A stretch of 64,000 nt of DNA from Flavobacterium cucumis (GCF_900148835.1 NZ_FRYK01000003.1:62001-126000); one strand, 5' to 3'; counted from the stretch's first letter, positions 44,522-53,628 are shown. A program made the numbers and translations. Notes: generated by a model not told the origin, from the sequence alone.

Positions 44522-45685
44522 ATGGAAAATTTTAAAATGACGGCTAAAACTTTTTTTGGTTTTGAAGAAATATTAGCCAAAGAATTACAACTTTTAGGTG
44601 CTCAAAAAATAGAGATAGGAACACGAGTGGTGAGTTTTATGGGGGATAAGGGGTTTATGTACAAAGCGAACTTGGCTTTAAGAACTGCTTTAAAAATCTT
44701 GAAACCCATTCACACTTTTAAAGCTTATAACGATAAAAGTTTATATGAGGGTATCAAAAAAATGGATTGGTCGGAGTATTTGAACGAACACCAAACGTTT
44801 TTAGTAGAAACTACCTTACACTCGGAGCATTTCAATCACAGTCAGTTTGTTGCGTTGAAAACCAAAGATGCCATTGTAGATCAATTTCGTGAGTTGAATG
44901 GCAAACGCCCAAGCATCGATAAGGATTTTCCTGATTTACAAATACATATACATATAGATCGAGACACCGTAACCGTTTCTTTGGATACTTCGGGTGCTTC
45001 TTTACATCACAGAGGGTACAGAAGTGCGACCAATATTGCGCCTATCAACGAAGTTTTAGCAGCAGGAATGTTGATTTTATCGGGTTGGGAAGGGAAAAGT
45101 CATTTCTTAGATCCAATGTGTGGTTCGGGAACTATTTTAGCCGAAGCAGCGATGATTGCTTGTAATATTCCAGCGAATATCAATCGAAAAGAGTTTGCTT
45201 TTGAGAAATGGACCGATTGGGATGCCGAATTGTTTGATAACATTTTAGAATCGTTATTAAAGAAAACACGTGAATTTCATTATACGATTAAAGGATATGA
45301 CAAAGCGCCAAGTGCGGTTACAAAAGCAAAAGATAATGTTAGAAATGCCAATTTAGACGAATACATTACTATTACCAACGAAAATTTCTTCGATTCTAAA
45401 AAAGAAACCGAAGGTCCGTTACATATGGTGTTCAATCCGCCTTATGGAGAGCGTTTGGATATTGATATGGAGCGTTTTTACAGAGAAATTGGTGATACCT
45501 TGAAACAAAATTATCCAAATACCAACGCTTGGTTCATCACAGCTAATTTAGAAGCATTGAAATTCGTAGGTTTGAAACCGAGTAGAAAAATTAAACTTTT
45601 CAATGGTAAGCTTGAAGCACGATTGGTGAAATACGAAATGTATGAGGGTAGTAAGAAAGGAAAATATATGAATACTGATGAGTAA
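44522..45685 (+). CDS. THUMP-domain RNA (guanine-N2) methyltransferase, RlmL/RlmK-N type
   Basis: The 387-residue protein has an N-terminal ferredoxin-like/THUMP region (about 1-155: FKMTAKTFFGFEEILAKELQ). A Rossmann methylase follows with motif I FLDPMCGSGTILAEAAMIA and motif IV NPPYGERL. It resembles the N-terminal methylase of RlmL acting on 23S rRNA G2445. The frame opens at 44420, but that start lies upstream of the predicted transcription start. The target nucleotide is inferred from family only. Confidence 0.9.
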   Translation: MENFKMTAKTFFGFEEILAKELQLLGAQKIEIGTRVVSFMGDKGFMYKANLALRTALKILKPIHTFKAYNDKSLYEGIKKMDWSEYLNEHQTFLVETTLHSEHFNHSQFVALKTKDAIVDQFRELNGKRPSIDKDFPDLQIHIHIDRDTVTVSLDTSGASLHHRGYRSATNIAPINEVLAAGMLILSGWEGKSHFLDPMCGSGTILAEAAMIACNIPANINRKEFAFEKWTDWDAELFDNILESLLKKTREFHYTIKGYDKAPSAVTKAKDNVRNANLDEYITITNENFFDSKKETEGPLHMVFNPPYGERLDIDMERFYREIGDTLKQNYPNTNAWFITANLEALKFVGLKPSRKIKLFNGKLEARLVKYEMYEGSKKGKYMNTDE

Positions 45686-45738
45686 AGTGAAAAGTAAAAA
45701 GTGAAAAGTAAAAAGTGAAAAGTGAAAAGTGAAAAGTC
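45686..45738 (+). repeat. Short tandem words (AAAAGTG / AAAAAGTG)
   Basis: Directly after the methyltransferase stop, about seven alternating units of GTGAAAA and GTAAAAA run without interruption. This is a simple repeat, and no hairpin or open frame is present. Confidence 0.8.
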
Positions 45739-45788
45739 ATTTTAACGATTCAACAATTTATCGATTTAACAATTAAACATTATAAACA

Positions 45789-46022
45789 ATGAATAAAAAA
45801 GTAAAATCATTCTTATATAACTTCTTAGGATTTAGTGTGTTTTATATTCCGGCTTATTTATTAGTCATGAATTATTCACACTTACAGGGATTGTGGATTG
45901 CAGGAACTGCTTTTATGGTGTCGTTGATTTTGGCTCCAAAATTTCAAGCCGTTAAAACCCATGATGGTGAAAAAATCTATATGAAGTGGCTTTTTATAAA
46001 AGGTGTGAAAGAAGTTGGATAG
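45789..46022 (+). CDS. Small two-helix membrane protein
   Basis: The 77-residue product has two hydrophobic segments (about 9-27 and 33-51) and a charged C-terminal tail (HDGEKIYMKWLFIKGVKEVG). No family is recognised. It follows an A-rich leader ending in ACAATG and stands alone. Confidence 0.65.
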   Translation: MNKKVKSFLYNFLGFSVFYIPAYLLVMNYSHLQGLWIAGTAFMVSLILAPKFQAVKTHDGEKIYMKWLFIKGVKEVG

Positions 46023-46040
46023 TAAAATCGCGAGTGTTGC

Positions 46041-46076
46041 ACTGTCCCCAAATAGTGTCTAACTTTTTGGGGCAGT
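46041..46076. repeat. Imperfect inverted repeat, possible insertion-sequence relic
   Basis: CTGTCCCCAAA at 46042-46052 pairs with TTTGGGGCAG at about 46066-46075 with one bulged base. The right part on the minus strand (CTGCCCCAAAAAGTTAGACA) resembles terminal repeats of IS3-family elements. A terminator for the preceding gene is the other reading. Confidence 0.4.
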
Positions 46077-46105
46077 CTATGTAGGCTCTGGATTTTTTGT
46101 TAAGA

Positions 46106-46285
46106 TTATTTTTTCTTATTATTGACATAAAGTGTTAATCCGTAGTAGGCTAATCCCATAAATAATAAATGCAATAGGATTTTTGGAAAGTTATAACTCG
46201 GATTTTCAAACAACAAGGCAATTGCCATATTGGCTAAAAAAAAGCTTAATAGGATTCGAATTCCAGTAATTCTTAAATATCTCAT
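46106..46285 (-). CDS. 59-residue hypothetical membrane protein
   Basis: A complete small frame begins MRYLRITGIRILLSFFLANM and ends TLYVNNKKK. It has two hydrophobic segments (about 9-26 and 36-52) joined by a short polar turn with NPSYNF. Hydrophobic periodicity and a basic N and C terminus support a real two-helix membrane protein. No family is recognised. It fills most of the spacer between 46022 and 46347, and the rest holds the inverted repeat listed separately. Confidence 0.6.
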   Translation of the reverse strand: MRYLRITGIRILLSFFLANMAIALLFENPSYNFPKILLHLLFMGLAYYGLTLYVNNKKK

Positions 46286-46346
46286 TTAATTATTTTAGCA
46301 TTATTACAGTTATTGTAAGTGTATTTTCCAGCACTTACAGCTAATG

Positions 46347-46913
46347 TTAATTAAATTGGTATCCAACTCCAATCTTTAATAAATTTACATTAGTGTTGTA
46401 TTTTGTTCTAGGAATTTCATCACCGACATTTAGTATGATATAATCATATTGAATTTGAACAAAAAGATTTTTCATCGCTATGTATTTTAAGCCAATATTA
46501 AAATCAATCCCACTTTGTGTATCACTTTTATTACTGATATCAAATCCATTATTGCTTCCTTTGTAATCAAAGATCATTGAAGTATATCCTAAGCCAATAA
46601 AAGGTTGAAATTTCTGAACATTAAATTCACCAAATATTTTAGGTTGAAGCATATAGTTGGTTACTTTATAATCTTGAAAGTAACTTTTGTTATCAAAATA
46701 TAAAACCCCTCCATTGAATGCAACACCAACATTGATGACTTTTGAATTAATGAAACGGTATTTTAGACCAACATCAATTATGCTTTTATAATTTTCTGCA
46801 ATAAAATTATTGTCAAATGGTATTGGATAATTTAATTCTATACTAAGTTTTGAATTTTGACTTAATGAATTTAAACTGAATAATATAGCAAGAACTAGAA
46901 ATTTAATTTTCAT
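46347..46913 (-). CDS. Small outer-membrane beta-barrel protein
   Basis: The 188-residue product has a signal peptide (about 1-18, ending SLSQ). Alternating hydrophobic strands ending in ...LLKIGVGYQFN, with a C-terminal aromatic, are typical of eight-stranded outer-membrane barrels. The motif FQPFIGLGYTSMIFDYKGSN and the Asn/Asp-rich loops support this. Specific role unknown. It starts one base after the stop of the DUF6048-like gene, so the three leftward envelope genes form an operon. Confidence 0.78.
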   Translation of the reverse strand: MKIKFLVLAILFSLNSLSQNSKLSIELNYPIPFDNNFIAENYKSIIDVGLKYRFINSKVINVGVAFNGGVLYFDNKSYFQDYKVTNYMLQPKIFGEFNVQKFQPFIGLGYTSMIFDYKGSNNGFDISNKSDTQSGIDFNIGLKYIAMKNLFVQIQYDYIILNVGDEIPRTKYNTNVNLLKIGVGYQFN

Positions 46914-46914
46914 T

Positions 46915-47631
46915 CTATTTTTTCTCGTTTGTCGTTTTATTCTTCTTGTAAATAGGAATGAAATAACTTAAGGTATAGTTAAATCCTGCTCCAAATTTTC
47001 CATCATACGTTCGGTTGTAACCAGGTATGAAAAGATTGTCAAATCCATCTGGTTTTTTGTTGGAAACCAAATAGTGTAATCGTACAGAGAAACCTAAGTA
47101 TACATTGTTAAATAACTCCGCTTTGATACCACCGATAACTTCTAACCAACTTGCATTTAAGCCACTAAATTCTTCTCCTGAAAGAACAATATTTTCTCCG
47201 TAATAGTTGGTTGGGTCATAAATTTTATAGTTGTTCAAGGTGTGGCTGAAACTACTTACACCATATCGCATTCCTACATAAATCATGTTTTCCATGTCGA
47301 GCCAGTTTTCAAACGAGTTGTAATCAAAACCCACTTTAAAATACGTTCCTTTTGTGGTAAAGTTTAAACGATCATCGTCTACGGTTTTGTCTTCGTTTCC
47401 AAGTTCTCCAGCGATGTAAAAACGCTTGGTTAAACGATAATCTCCCACTACTTCAAAACCACGATAGTTTTTTTCGTAAAACGAACGGGCAATTTTATGT
47501 AAATCAGCACCCAAACGTAATCCATAGCGTTCAGGATACATAACTTTTGCAGTGTCTTTGGTTTGTGCATTTCCTAATAATGAAACACACAACAAGGTCA
47601 GACTAAAAATATATCTTAACATGTACTTCAT
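46915..47631 (-). CDS. DUF6048-like outer-membrane barrel protein
   Basis: The 238-residue product has a signal peptide ending LLGNAQT and a beta-barrel-like body (RYGLRLGADLHKIARSFYEKNYRGFEVVGDYRLTKRF...). It ends in a KKNKTTNEKK tail and is similar to DUF6048 proteins of Flavobacteriia. The start at 47631 overlaps the upstream gene by 29 bases. An internal ATG at 47622 would also preserve the signal peptide. It is always seen here next to the DUF6452-like lipoprotein, so the two may function together. Confidence 0.78.
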   Translation of the reverse strand: MKYMLRYIFSLTLLCVSLLGNAQTKDTAKVMYPERYGLRLGADLHKIARSFYEKNYRGFEVVGDYRLTKRFYIAGELGNEDKTVDDDRLNFTTKGTYFKVGFDYNSFENWLDMENMIYVGMRYGVSSFSHTLNNYKIYDPTNYYGENIVLSGEEFSGLNASWLEVIGGIKAELFNNVYLGFSVRLHYLVSNKKPDGFDNLFIPGYNRTYDGKFGAGFNYTLSYFIPIYKKNKTTNEKK

Positions 47632-48133
47632 TTTCGGTTTCTATATTAGGTTGAATTACTTCGATATTTTGAATCCAATATCCTGCAACAGGAAAAGCAC
47701 TAGGGCTATTTTCAGTTGAGTTAAAAATTGTTTTGTAACCACATGCGCGAGAAATGTAAATATCTTCTTTACCATAAGTAAATGAAATTACATCATTATT
47801 TTCAGTAGCATCGCCGTAATTGAATTTAAAATCAAATTCAGAGATTTCAGCAAACGTTTTTAAAGGGATTGCAATTTTATTTCCGTTTGATAAATATCTA
47901 GCCTCATTTGTATCTTCTAAACTTTCATTAAATACAACACCTTCACCTGTTCCGAATTCTTCAACCCTAAGATTCGTAACATTCTTCAAAACAGTAGGAT
48001 TACCGGCATCGTAAAATTCAATGATTAATCTTGGTGTTACAGGTGTTCCTTCGGCACAAATATCATCTTTTTCACAGTTCCAAAAAGAAAGTGATAAAAG
48101 CAAGGATAGGGTTATAAAAACTATTTTTTTCAT
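47603..48133 (-). CDS. DUF6452-like lipoprotein
   Basis: The 176-residue product has a signal sequence ending LSFWNC (Cys20), followed by EKDDICAEGTPVTPRLIIEFYD. EKDD just after the lipid Cys matches the acidic surface-export pattern known from Bacteroidota lipoproteins. The body is beta-rich and contains CGYKTIFNST near the C terminus. It is the first gene of the envelope operon and overlaps the DUF6048-like gene. Function unknown. Confidence 0.8.
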   Translation of the reverse strand: MKKIVFITLSLLLSLSFWNCEKDDICAEGTPVTPRLIIEFYDAGNPTVLKNVTNLRVEEFGTGEGVVFNESLEDTNEARYLSNGNKIAIPLKTFAEISEFDFKFNYGDATENNDVISFTYGKEDIYISRACGYKTIFNSTENSPSAFPVAGYWIQNIEVIQPNIETENEVHVKIYF

Positions 48134-48284
48134 AGATTTTTTATTTTACAACATAGATATATAGTTTTTCAAAATGAGTTGAGACGTGAAACTTTTCATA
48201 GTTTTCATAGCTTTGTGTAAATGAAATGCTATGTTTATCTCAAAAAAAAATGCTTTTCTATGTTTCTATGTGGTTTAAATTTAA

Positions 48285-49697
48285 TTATCGTTTTTCTAAA
48301 AGAACCACGTTTTCCACATGATGCGTTTGCGGGAACATATCCACTGGGCGCACACGAACTACTTTGTATTTTTCGTCCATCAAAGCCAAATCACGTGCTT
48401 GTGTTGCTGAATTACAACTAACATACACAATTTTTGGTACATCCGTTTTTAATAACATTTCTACTACGTCTTTGTGCATTCCGTCTCTTGGAGGATCGGT
48501 GATGATAACGTCGGGTTGTCCGTGTTGGTTGATGAATTCGTCGTTGAAAACGTTTTTCATATCCCCAACATAAAACTCACAATTCGTAATGTTATTGCGT
48601 TCGGCATTGGCTTTTGCATCTATAATCGCTTCTGGAACGGCCTCTACACCAATTACTTTTTTCGCTTTTTTAGATACGAATTGGGCAATGGTTCCGGTTC
48701 CTGTATATAAATCGTAAACGGTTTCGTTTCCAGTTAATCCAGCAAATTCTCTCGTGATTTTGTACAATTCATACGCTTGATCCGAATTGGTTTGATAGAA
48801 CGATTTTGCATTAATACTAAAATGCAAGCCTTCCATTTCTTCCAAAATGTAATCGCGCCCTTTGAACAAAATAATGTCTTGATCATACAACGTGTCATTC
48901 AATTTCTGATTGATAACATATTGTAACGACGTAATTTGAGGAAAACGCTCCACTAAGAAATTCATCATTAATTCGATGCCGTTTTTATCATTTTCAAAAA
49001 ACTGAATCAACACCATAAGTTCTCCAGTTGAAGCGGTACGAATCATCAATGTTCGCAATAAACCTTCCACAGCTCTAGCATTGAAGAACGTTAAGTTGTT
49101 TTCGTTAGCAAATCGTTTAATTTCGTTACGAATTTCGTTAGATGGATCTTCTTGTAAATGACATTTCTCAATATCTAAAATCTTATCCCACATTCTTGGA
49201 ATATGAAATCCAAGTGCATTTTTATTGTCAAATTCGGCTCCCGATTGAATTTCTGCATCGGTCATCCAACGCGCATTCGAGAAACCAAATTCCATTTTAT
49301 TTCGGTAGAATAATTGCTTTTCTGAACCTAATATGGGCTCGAATTCTGGCAATTCAATTTTACCAATTCGCTTTAAATTGTTGTATACTTCTTGATTTTT
49401 ATAGAACAATTGTTGGCTATACTTCATGTTTTGCCATTTACAACCACCACAAGCACCAAAATGGTCGCAAACCGGTTCAATTCTATGTTCTGAAAATTCA
49501 TGGATTTTTATAGCTTTACCTTCGTAGTAGGCTTTTCTTTTCTTCATGGTTTGTACGTCTACCACATCGCCTGGCACTACATTTGGAAGAAATATTACTT
49601 TACCATCAGGAGCTTTAGCTACCGATACACCTTTTGCACCTGCATCAAGGATTTTTACGTTTTCGAATACGATTTTTTCTGTTCTCTTTTTTCCCAT
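48285..49697 (-). CDS. rlmD: 23S rRNA (uracil-C5) methyltransferase RlmD family
   Basis: The 470-residue protein has an N-terminal TRAM domain (about 1-65). Iron-sulfur ligands are CDHFGACGGCKW (about 80-91) with a further Cys in IEKCHLQ. The SAM site is DLYTGTGTIAQF, the catalytic nucleophile is in VSCNSATQARDL, and the base/PP motif is DPPRDGM. It methylates a uracil C5 of 23S rRNA (U1939-type). Whether RlmD or a close RumA-type paralogue is not decided by sequence alone. Confidence 0.93.
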   Translation of the reverse strand: MGKKRTEKIVFENVKILDAGAKGVSVAKAPDGKVIFLPNVVPGDVVDVQTMKKRKAYYEGKAIKIHEFSEHRIEPVCDHFGACGGCKWQNMKYSQQLFYKNQEVYNNLKRIGKIELPEFEPILGSEKQLFYRNKMEFGFSNARWMTDAEIQSGAEFDNKNALGFHIPRMWDKILDIEKCHLQEDPSNEIRNEIKRFANENNLTFFNARAVEGLLRTLMIRTASTGELMVLIQFFENDKNGIELMMNFLVERFPQITSLQYVINQKLNDTLYDQDIILFKGRDYILEEMEGLHFSINAKSFYQTNSDQAYELYKITREFAGLTGNETVYDLYTGTGTIAQFVSKKAKKVIGVEAVPEAIIDAKANAERNNITNCEFYVGDMKNVFNDEFINQHGQPDVIITDPPRDGMHKDVVEMLLKTDVPKIVYVSCNSATQARDLALMDEKYKVVRVRPVDMFPQTHHVENVVLLEKR

Positions 49698-49820
49698 GAG
49701 GCAAAAATAAGAATTGTTGAGTGGATTTGATAAGATTTTTTTGATTTCTACTATTTTTAAAATTAATAGTTGTAGAATTCAATTGATTTAATCGTAAATT
49801 AGCTAAAATGATTTTGAATT

Positions 49821-50519
49821 ATGAGAAGCAATACAACTTTTACAAGTGCTATTTCCAATATTGAATTTCCAGAAAAAGATAGAGTTTCGGGCAAAACAAT
49901 TAGAACCTCCATTTTAAACTTAATTTTAGAAGATTTCCCTGATTTTGATGTGAATGATTCCATTTCTGTACAAGAATTGAATGTATATCGCGAAAAGTAT
50001 ATTTCAAAATTTTTACGAAGCGAAATTAGTCAATTATCAAAATTAGAAAAAGATGTAGTTCGGTCTTTAGGTGATGATACTTCATTTGTAGCTTAAGTAG
50101 AAGAGGAAGTCGATACTAGGAATTACGGTCAGATTATCGCAGATAAAGTAGCTTCTTTTGGCGGTAGTTGGACTTTTATCATTGCATTTTTTATTTTCAT
50201 TTCGATTTGGATTGGTTCTAATGTGATTATTTTTACGAATAAAGAATTTGATCCGTATCCCTTTATTTTATTGAATTTGATATTGTCTTGTATTGCAGCA
50301 TTGCAAGCACCAGTTATAATGATGAGCCAAAACCGTCAAGAAGAAAAAGATCGTGAACGTGCTAAGAAAGATTACATGATAAATTTGAAATCAGAGTTAG
50401 AAATTCGAATGTTAGATGATAAAATTGATCATTTGGTTATGCATCAACAGCAAGAGTTAATTGAAATTCAAAAAGTACAAATTGAAATGATGAACGATAT
50501 TTTGAACCGAATTAAGTAG
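49821..50519 (+). pseudogene. DUF1003 membrane protein interrupted by an in-frame stop
   Basis: Residues 1-91 run to a TAA at 50094-50096. The same frame then continues without another stop for about 140 codons to 50519 (VEEEVDTRNYGQIIADKVASF, then two transmembrane helices and a charged helical tail). Joined, the product would be a normal DUF1003 protein of about 231 residues, so a single nonsense change seems to have broken it. The second part has no good start except a GTG at 50223. Sequencing error, readthrough or genuine loss are alternatives. Confidence 0.85.
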
Positions 50520-50549
50520 GAAATTCTATTTTTGCAACAAATTATTACC

Positions 50550-51086
50550 ATGAAAACCCATTTAGCGCTACTTCGCGGAATTAATGTTTCCGGACACAAC
50601 ATGATTAAAATGGACGTTTTGAAAAAGCTTTTAGAAAGCGCGGGATTTCAAAATGTACGCACTTATATTCAATCGGGAAACGTTTTTGTAGATTCAGAAG
50701 AAGAACATGGCGCGAGTGTTGGGTTTAAAATCAAACAAGAAATTTTCAAAGAATTAGGGTTGGAAGTTCCTGTGGTGGTTATTAGTAAAGAAGATTTGGA
50801 AGCGTGTTATAAAAACAATCCGTATCTTATAGAAAAAGAGAGCGATACTAAGAAGTTGTATGTGGCTTTTCTTTCGAAAGAATTACAAGGAAGCGCCATC
50901 AACGACTTAAAAATTAGTCAATTCAAACCCGATGACGCTACGATTGATAAAAGCAGAATTTACATCAAATACGCAGTAGGAGCTGGAAAAACTAGATTAG
51001 ATCAAAAATATATCGAGAAAAAATTAAACGTTGTCGCTACGATTAGAAACTGGAATACGGTTTCGACGTTATTGGAAATGTTTTAG
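50550..51086 (+). CDS. DUF1697 family protein
   Basis: The 178-residue cytoplasmic protein has family blocks MKTHLALLRGINVSGHNMIKM, YIQSGNVFVDS, YAVGAGKTRLDQKYIEKKL and ATIRNWNTV. The start at 50550 matches the family's conserved beginning. An in-frame TTG at 50532 gives a tail not found in relatives. Function unknown. It follows the broken DUF1003 gene by 30 bases. Confidence 0.88.
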   Translation: MKTHLALLRGINVSGHNMIKMDVLKKLLESAGFQNVRTYIQSGNVFVDSEEEHGASVGFKIKQEIFKELGLEVPVVVISKEDLEACYKNNPYLIEKESDTKKLYVAFLSKELQGSAINDLKISQFKPDDATIDKSRIYIKYAVGAGKTRLDQKYIEKKLNVVATIRNWNTVSTLLEMF

Positions 51087-51089
51087 TTG

Positions 51090-51165
51090 AGCGATGGAAT
51101 TTGGAATTAGGGAGTTTGGAGTTTTTTCTTCCAGCATCCAACTTCCATCTTCCAACAAAATTTAC
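51090..51165. repeat. Degenerate intergenic words before rocD
   Basis: The spacer carries near-repeats GGAATTTGGAATTAGGGAGTTTGGAG and then TTCCAGCATCCAACTTCCATC. The second part reads as a degenerate reverse complement of the first, so an imperfect hairpin is possible. No open frame is present. Confidence 0.45.
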
Positions 51166-51173
51166 TACTTTTG
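51166..51173 (+). promoter_or_regulatory. -7 element upstream of rocD
   Basis: TACTTTTG (TAnnTTTG) lies 63 bases before the rocD start. No TTTG element at the right distance is visible, because the upstream bases belong to the degenerate word tract. Confidence 0.4.
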
Positions 51174-51236
51174 CTAAACGGTTGATTTCTCACCACTAAG
51201 AAGGAATTGCGATGTAACAATCAACAACAAAATTTT

Positions 51237-52529
51237 ATGTCAGTTTTAGAAAAAATGTCCCAAAACTTAGGGACGGCTGAAGCAATTGCATTGGAAGAAA
51301 AATACGGTGCACACAATTATCATCCACTGCCGGTTGTTTTGAGTAGAGGAGAAGGCGTTTATGTTTGGGATGTAGAGGGAAAGAAATATTACGATTTTCT
51401 TTCGGCTTATTCTGCGGTTAATCAAGGACATTGTCATCCAAAAATTGTGGGTGCCATGGTGCAACAAGCCCAAACGTTAACGTTAACATCAAGAGCATTT
51501 TACAATGATAAATTAGGTGTTTACGAGCAATTTGTAACCCACTATTTCGGATTTGATAAAGTTTTACCCATGAACACAGGAGCTGAAGCAGTAGAAACGA
51601 CTTTGAAATTGTGTAGAAAATGGGCTTACGAGCAAAAAGGAATCAATGAAAACGAAGCACAAATTATCGTTTGTGATGGTAACTTCCACGGAAGAACTAC
51701 TACGATTATTTCGTTTTCAAACGATGAAAATGCGCGTAAAAACTTCGGACCTTATACAGCAGGATTTATTAGTATTCCCTATGATGATATTGAGGCTTTA
51801 GAAAAAGCTGTGAATTCATCAAAAAATATTGCAGGATTCTTAGTAGAACCTATTCAAGGTGAAGCTGGTGTTTATACGCCATCAGAAGATTTTATTAAAA
51901 GAGCTAAAGCAATCTGTCAAGCCAATAACGTTTTATTCATTGCTGACGAAGTACAAACAGGAATTGCAAGAACGGGTTCGTTATTAGCGGTTTGTGGAAA
52001 TTGTACTTGTGAAGCAAAATGTGAAAAACAAGAAACGTATACCCAACCTGATATTTTAATTTTAGGAAAAGCATTATCAGGCGGTGCTTATCCTGTTTCG
52101 GCGGTTTTGGCAAATGATAGCATTATGAATGTGATTAAGCCAGGACAGCATGGTTCTACTTTTGGAGGTAATCCAGTAGCAGCTGCGGTGGCTATGGCTG
52201 CTTTGGAAGTTGTGGCTGAAGAGAACTTAGCTCAAAACGCTAGAAAATTAGGTAAAATATTTCGTGACGAATTGGGTAAATTCATAGAAACTTCAAATAT
52301 TGCTACTTTGGTAAGAGGAAAAGGATTGTTGAATGCCGTTGTTATTAACGACACTGAAGAAAGCGACACTGCTTGGAATATTTGTGTACGTTTAGCGGAA
52401 AACGGTTTATTAGCAAAACCAACTCACGGAAACATCATTCGTTTTGCTCCGCCGTTAGTAATGACAGAAGAACAACTAAGAGATTGTGTTGCGATTATCA
52501 TTAATACTTTAAAAGAGTTTGAAAAATAA
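51237..52529 (+). CDS. rocD: Ornithine aminotransferase with cysteine-rich insertion
   Basis: The 430-residue class-III PLP aminotransferase moves the delta-amino group of ornithine to 2-oxoglutarate, giving glutamate semialdehyde. It has family blocks [34 protein letters not shown] and the PLP lysine in [17 protein letters not shown], plus HGSTFGGNP. Just before the PLP lysine an insertion C253-GN-C256-T-C258-EAK-C262 is absent from classical ornithine aminotransferases. It could bind metal. The start at 51237 ([20 protein letters not shown]) is preferred over an in-frame codon at 51207. Confidence 0.92.
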   Translation: MSVLEKMSQNLGTAEAIALEEKYGAHNYHPLPVVLSRGEGVYVWDVEGKKYYDFLSAYSAVNQGHCHPKIVGAMVQQAQTLTLTSRAFYNDKLGVYEQFVTHYFGFDKVLPMNTGAEAVETTLKLCRKWAYEQKGINENEAQIIVCDGNFHGRTTTIISFSNDENARKNFGPYTAGFISIPYDDIEALEKAVNSSKNIAGFLVEPIQGEAGVYTPSEDFIKRAKAICQANNVLFIADEVQTGIARTGSLLAVCGNCTCEAKCEKQETYTQPDILILGKALSGGAYPVSAVLANDSIMNVIKPGQHGSTFGGNPVAAAVAMAALEVVAEENLAQNARKLGKIFRDELGKFIETSNIATLVRGKGLLNAVVINDTEESDTAWNICVRLAENGLLAKPTHGNIIRFAPPLVMTEEQLRDCVAIIINTLKEFEK

Positions 52530-52556
52530 AAAAAGTCCCGATTTCGGGACTTTTTA
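52528..52556. terminator. Bidirectional terminator between rocD and SOD
   Basis: AAAAAGTCCCGA and TCGGGACTTTTT make a near-perfect hairpin immediately after the rocD stop, with A/T runs for both strands. Confidence 0.85.
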
Positions 52557-52559
52557 CTT

Positions 52560-53333
52560 TTATATTTTAGATAAAGCATCTTCATATTTTGAATTGATAA
52601 CGTTCCAATCAAAAACATTAAAAATCGCTGTTAGGTATTCGTTTCGTTTGTTTTGGTAATTAAGATAATAGGCATGTTCCCAGATATCAATAGCAAGTAT
52701 GGGAGTTCCTTTAATTTCTGCATTTGGCATCAAAGGATTGTCTTGATTAGCGGTACTTGTAATCGCTAGTTTTCCGTCTGGAGTAACGATTAACCAAGCC
52801 CATCCACTACCAAATTGATTGGATGCGGTTTCCGTAATTTTTTTCTGAAATTCATCAAAAGAGCCAAACGCTGTTGTTAACGCATCGTTTAATTTTTCTT
52901 CTGGATTTCCACCACCTTTAGGATTTAAGATCTCAAAAAATAAGTTGTGGTTGTAGTACCCTCCTGCATTGTTTCTAACGGCACTGTTTTTTGGATCCAA
53001 TTTGGTTAGAATTTCCTCTATAGTTTTTGTTTCTAAATCGGTTCCCGCTATTGCTTTGTTTAATTTATTTGCATAACCTAAATGATGTTTTGAATAATGA
53101 ATTTCCATGGTTTTGCCATCAATGAAAGGTGCTAAATCATCATATGCATATTTTAAACCTTTCATTTTAAAAATACCCCCTTCATCTACTTTAACATCTG
53201 CAGGATTTCCATAAACAGAATTAGTTATGGGTGTTTCTGGATCAGGAATTTTGACTTCAATTAATTCATTTTCCTTTTTACAACTCAGTAGGGTTGTAGT
53301 AATACAAATTAAAATTAATAATGTCTTTTTCAT
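52560..53333 (-). CDS. Lipoprotein Fe/Mn superoxide dismutase
   Basis: The 257-residue protein starts with a lipoprotein signal (MKKTLLILICITTTLLSC, Cys18) and a linker of about 45 residues. A complete Fe/Mn SOD domain follows. Metal ligands are the His in EIHYSKHHLGY, the His in GGYYNHNLFFEIL, and Asp and His in AIDIWEHAYYLNY. It converts superoxide to peroxide and oxygen, here outside the cytoplasm. It is 11 bases after the acyl-CoA-binding protein gene and ends the phospholipid operon. Fe or Mn preference cannot be read with certainty. Confidence 0.92.
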   Translation of the reverse strand: MKKTLLILICITTTLLSCKKENELIEVKIPDPETPITNSVYGNPADVKVDEGGIFKMKGLKYAYDDLAPFIDGKTMEIHYSKHHLGYANKLNKAIAGTDLETKTIEEILTKLDPKNSAVRNNAGGYYNHNLFFEILNPKGGGNPEEKLNDALTTAFGSFDEFQKKITETASNQFGSGWAWLIVTPDGKLAITSTANQDNPLMPNAEIKGTPILAIDIWEHAYYLNYQNKRNEYLTAIFNVFDWNVINSKYEDALSKI

Positions 53334-53344
53334 AGTAATGGTTT

Positions 53345-53626
53345 TCAGAGGTTACGTTCTATCATTAAGTTATTAATAATCTTGATGTATTCGGTTTTTG
53401 CTTCGTCAGGAGTAAGATGTTTAACTTGCATCCATGCGTTTAATTTAAATGCATTTCTTAAGTCCTGAGGATTTTGAAATAGTAACGGATTTGATGTTTC
53501 TGATGTTGCTTGTTTATAAAGACCATATAATACTAGTTGCATGTCTTGTGGCACAGATTCTTGAGGAATTAACTGTGCATTAGCAAATGCTTCGTCAAAC
53601 AAAGTATTTATATCCTTATTGTTCAT
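53345..53626 (-). CDS. Acyl-CoA-binding protein
   Basis: The 93-residue four-helix ACBP domain has the conserved LYGLYKQAT helix and the NAWMQVKHLTPDEAKTEYIKII block. These include the Lys, Trp and Tyr that contact CoA in the eukaryotic family. It buffers or delivers long-chain acyl-CoA. Between psd (3-base gap) and the SOD gene, in a run with cdsA, it fits acyl supply for phospholipid synthesis. ACBPs are scattered in bacteria, so ancient transfer is possible. Confidence 0.92.
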   Translation of the reverse strand: MNNKDINTLFDEAFANAQLIPQESVPQDMQLVLYGLYKQATSETSNPLLFQNPQDLRNAFKLNAWMQVKHLTPDEAKTEYIKIINNLMIERNL

Positions 53627-53628
53627 TC

